Below are positions 13,018-14,660 of a DNA stretch of 14,660 bases, piece by piece. How positions within the stretch are numbered: position 1 is the stretch's first letter; every line of letters starts with the position of its first letter. A program made the position numbers and the translations under genes. The stretch covers positions 1 to 14,660 of the forward strand of contig JAISVY010000109.1 of assembly GCA_031271325.1 (NCBI GenBank), read 5' to 3'. This stretch comes from Oscillospiraceae bacterium (GTDB lineage Bacteria > Bacillota > Clostridia > Oscillospirales > UBA929). A model generated the notes under the pieces. That model ran no database searches and had not been told where the DNA came from. It saw nothing but the letters and a program-made list of their open reading frames with translations.

Positions 13018-13923
13018 CTACATGATTTTGTGTCGCTTTCGCTCTTTTCTGCTCCAACGTTTTGTCGGGGCTTGCACTGCGTCCATATTGACGGGTTCGT
13101 TTCTCTGCAAGTCGAGGATTTCTTGGGATGACATCATATTGCCGGCTCGTACTTCTTTGGTTAGGTTACCGACACAGGCGTATGTATCATAGGCTTCATA
13201 ATCGCGATTGAAGACAAACCAGCATTTACGTTTTTCCGGCTTAATGAGCTGGGGATTCTGGGCATTTTCCATTTCCCACGCGCTATAATAGTTTTGACGC
13301 TGGAACCTCCAGATTTTATTGCAGTCTACTACATAGCTTGTAACTTGACGTAAGAGAGCGTCCACGTGCCCGAAGCGTTGAGCGGTGTAAAACAGGCTCA
13401 TGTGATAATGTCGGCACGTTAAGAGCGTATTCAGAAACAGAGGGTCAATGTTTGTTTTGAAGCTCCTGCTATTCATCTGAACCGAGAACTCGTCACCGAG
13501 GACTAGGGTAACCGTCAGGGTGTCGTTTGCGTCATCTATTGCCTGGTTGTTTTCAGCGCACAGCACAATCTGTTCGAGGCTTTGAAATTCTTCGTAAGGG
13601 ATTTTCAAGCTGACATTGGATATGACCTTGACCTTTTGAGTGACAAACTTCTTTCGTCTCATACACCATACTTTTCTGTTATTGCACCGCTTGTATTTCT
13701 TGATGACCTCATGTACCACTGACAAGGTTTTTCCCTTGCCAAACAATCCGACGTATGCTACCAGCTCGCCGGTATGACAGAGGTTGTACTTCTTGTGTCT
13801 GAAATAATAGTAGCTGTCTATCGCTCCGTTTTTCACCGTTGCGAACAGATGTAACACGGCACAGCGTACGAGTGGCGATACGATAAAGGCTATTCCAGCC
13901 GCTATTAAAATAAAAAATGACAT
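13018..13923 (-). CDS. zot: Zot/pI-like filamentous phage assembly ATPase
   Basis: Membrane-anchored P-loop ATPase of 301 residues, matching the Zot/gpI group that powers inovirus assembly and extrusion. Residues 3-27 form a hydrophobic segment. Walker A GLFGKGKT is at 59-66 and Walker B VTLVLGDE at 138-145, followed by MNSRSFK and the CRHYHMSLFYTAQRF block, where Zot-type ATPases have a sensor/arginine-finger region. The C-terminal 40 residues are strongly basic (KRWSRKERKRHK). No second membrane segment is evident. Classical pI/Zot carry their membrane span after the ATPase domain, so this topology is reversed. ATG at 13923 follows AAAGGA with a five-base spacer. It lies between the putative coat gene and the origin. 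A HerA/FtsK-type DNA-translocation ATPase of a plasmid is the main alternative. Confidence 0.8.
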   Translation of the reverse strand: MSFFILIAAGIAFIVSPLVRCAVLHLFATVKNGAIDSYYYFRHKKYNLCHTGELVAYVGLFGKGKTLSVVHEVIKKYKRCNNRKVWCMRRKKFVTQKVKVISNVSLKIPYEEFQSLEQIVLCAENNQAIDDANDTLTVTLVLGDEFSVQMNSRSFKTNIDPLFLNTLLTCRHYHMSLFYTAQRFGHVDALLRQVTSYVVDCNKIWRFQRQNYYSAWEMENAQNPQLIKPEKRKCWFVFNRDYEAYDTYACVGNLTKEVRAGNMMSSQEILDLQRNEPVNMDAVQAPTKRWSRKERKRHKIM

Positions 13924-13936
13924 GTTGTTCCTTTCC

Positions 13937-13983
13937 GCGAGGGAGGGCGCGCGGCATAAAGCCGCTTGCGCCCTGTCCCTCGC
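13937..13983 (-). other. Long intercistronic hairpin between putative coat gene and zot
   Basis: GCGAGGG (13937-13943), GGGCGC (13945-13950) and GCGGC (13951-13955) pair in order with GCCGC (13961-13965), GCGCCC (13968-13973) and CCCTCGC (13977-13983). That is 18 bp with small bulges and an ATAAA loop. No T tract follows on the minus strand. It could stabilise the upstream coat mRNA, reduce read-through to zot, or be a single-stranded DNA packaging hairpin. Confidence 0.7.
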
Positions 13984-13992
13984 TCTCTGGTT

Positions 13993-14163
13993 TTATCGCC
14001 CACCGGGGAGGAATCGCTTAACGACGCTGATGACGATACCCACAAGGGCAACCATCACCACAACAAGGATGATAGGGTTGTCCATCACAAATGTAATGAC
14101 ATCACCCATCAAGCCAAGGAACGCCGTAAGAAACTCCCTGAGCATGGTTAGAAATGCGGTCAA
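13993..14163 (-). CDS. Candidate major coat protein (56 aa, single span)
   Basis: A TTG-initiated ORF seven bases after a perfect AGGAGG, itself part of AGGAGGTGAT, one of the strongest ribosome binding sites in the window. The product starts MTAFLTMLREFLTAF, an amphipathic helix. It continues through a short DNP turn into a hydrophobic stretch (about 31-48, ILVVVMVALVGIVI) and ends with basic VVKRFLPGGR. An amphipathic head, one membrane span and a basic tail facing the DNA is the pVIII layout, although no cleavable signal peptide is seen. Position just before a strong hairpin and zot, plus the powerful RBS, suit a highly expressed coat subunit. Function is inferred; no sequence family is recognised. 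Confidence 0.62.
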   Translation of the reverse strand: MTAFLTMLREFLTAFLGLMGDVITFVMDNPIILVVVMVALVGIVISVVKRFLPGGR

Positions 14164-14167
14164 TTAA

Positions 14168-14290
14168 TCACCTCCTCCACCTTGGTAAAATGTATATCAC
14201 TAAGCCGACAAGACCGAAACACGCGATTGTCAGCCAGTAATCAGATACTTGTGCCAGACCTCCCAGCACGTACATAAACATTTCGTACAC
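14168..14290 (-). CDS. Small single-span membrane protein (40 aa), putative minor virion protein
   Basis: GTG start, one base after the stop of the 81-residue gene, with AAGGAG seven bases upstream. The product begins MYEMFMYVLGGLAQVSDYW, then a hydrophobic helix (LTIACFGLVGLVIYIL, about 20-35), and ends PRWRR. Its TGA lies inside the ribosome binding site of the coat candidate, so the genes are translationally coupled. Size and layout resemble minor tip proteins such as pVII/pIX. No homology can be claimed by eye. Confidence 0.6.
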   Translation of the reverse strand: MYEMFMYVLGGLAQVSDYWLTIACFGLVGLVIYILPRWRR

Positions 14291-14291
14291 G

Positions 14292-14537
14292 TTACCGCTC
14301 CTTACGCCAGAATGTTACGAGCTTACCGGCTACCCAGCAGATAGAGCATACCATTAATAGGATTACGCCAAAGCGGGCTATATCGCCCCAGTTAGTCACA
14401 ACGTCCACTTGCTTTGTCTGCGTGGTGACGATGGTTGTATTGGTTCCGTATTGCGTGTTGTTTGTGGTCGTTTCCGTTGTAGTTATGCTTGTCTCTATAA
14501 CCTCCGGCTCATATGTAAAGTCCCAGAAATCACCCAT
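14292..14537 (-). CDS. Thr-rich membrane protein (81 aa), putative virion protein
   Basis: ATG preceded by AAGGAGG with a seven-base gap. Residues 1-50 are polar and threonine/asparagine-rich with acidic residues near the start (DFWDFTYEPEVIE, TTTETTTNNTQYG). A membrane helix follows (about 54-72, ARFGVILLMVCSICWVAGK) and a basic tail (FWRKER). This predicts an N-out, C-in orientation with a low-complexity ectodomain and no cleavable signal. In an inovirus cassette it could be a minor tip or spacer protein. I do not recognise a family. Confidence 0.65.
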   Translation of the reverse strand: MGDFWDFTYEPEVIETSITTTETTTNNTQYGTNTTIVTTQTKQVDVVTNWGDIARFGVILLMVCSICWVAGKLVTFWRKER

Positions 14538-14549
14538 GTTTGCACCTCC

Positions 14550-14660
14550 TTAACTTGTAAAAAACTTTATGAACATGACTACCGCCAGCGCGATAAAGAA
14601 TACCCAGATGATTGTATTCCAGCTTATCCCCGCGAAAAACTCCATTGAGAGAATCTCATA
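14550..14660 (-). CDS. Small membrane protein, 5' end possibly outside the window
   Basis: The reading frame is open to the window edge. An internal ATG at 14645 would give 31 residues (MEFFAGISWNTIIWVFFIAL onward, ending IKFFTS) with one membrane span, but no good ribosome binding site precedes it. Five more codons (YEILS) continue upstream, so the true start may lie beyond position 14660. It is the fourth single-span product in the row and probably belongs to the same virion-protein group. Confidence 0.5.
   Translation of the reverse strand, partial: YEILSMEFFAGISWNTIIWVFFIALAVVMFIKFFTS

Larger units (their letters stand above)
11595..14660 (-). mobile_element. Filamentous (inovirus-like) prophage with CRESS-type replicon, partial
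   Basis: All recognised genes from 11683 to the window end are on the minus strand and form a compact phage-like cassette of four tiny membrane proteins, a Zot-like ATPase and a Rep, with an origin between the last two. Base composition is visibly less G+C-rich than the upstream operon. The left limit is set after the tRNA terminator but is uncertain. The right end, any integrase, single-stranded DNA-binding protein and attachment sites are not in view. Confidence 0.75.

Noticed and set aside
13922..14167. Plus-strand ORFs opposite the coat candidate
   Set aside because: They are antisense to a TTG ORF with a strong ribosome binding site and show no family features.

Overview
The window comes from a Gram-positive, probably spore-forming Clostridia-type bacterium with a G+C-rich chromosome. 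The evidence is a SpoVB-family flippase, a Bacillota-style nusA-ylxR-ylxQ-infB-rbfA-nrnA-truB-ribF operon, strong AGGAGG ribosome binding sites and frequent GTG/TTG starts. I cannot name the species.

Positions 1-3963 hold a SpoVB-like lipid-linked polysaccharide flippase, a 28-residue membrane peptide with a near-perfect ribosome binding site, and a two-gene signalling unit: a REC-HPt protein translationally coupled to a REC-HD-GYP putative cyclic-di-GMP phosphodiesterase. Positions 3964-4362 hold a large palindromic repeat, an extended -10 promoter and a leader hairpin of attenuator form. Positions 4363-11431 hold the transcription/translation operon, tightly packed with 4-11 base overlaps. 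The usual first gene, rimP, is missing. At least four related palindromic repeats (about 1557, 4018, 8371 and 9801) sit in or beside these host genes, and one supplies the last 18 codons and stop of nrnA. A tRNA-Arg(CCT) and a strong terminator close the block.

From about 11600 to the end, composition drops to a more A+T-rich value and all genes are on the minus strand. Read on that strand, they are four very small single-span membrane proteins, a Zot/pI-type P-loop ATPase, a structured noncoding region and a replication initiator. This is the logic of a filamentous (inovirus-like) phage integrated beside tRNA-Arg. The order Zot - intergenic origin - Rep parallels gI/gIV - IG - gII of M13, without a secretin gene, as would fit a host lacking an outer membrane.

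The main discovery concerns replication. Rep is a CRESS-DNA type protein (HUH endonuclease plus superfamily 3 helicase), like those of circoviruses and geminiviruses. About 100 bases upstream of it is an 11-bp perfect stem-loop whose minus strand carries TAGTATTAC, the circovirus nonanucleotide, flanked by five GTAACG iterons. The nonanucleotide is on the strand that encodes every phage gene, as expected if that strand is replicated by rolling circle and packaged. The window therefore appears to contain a filamentous prophage of a Gram-positive host driven by a circovirus-style replicon. Its right end, and any integrase or second attachment site, lie outside the window.
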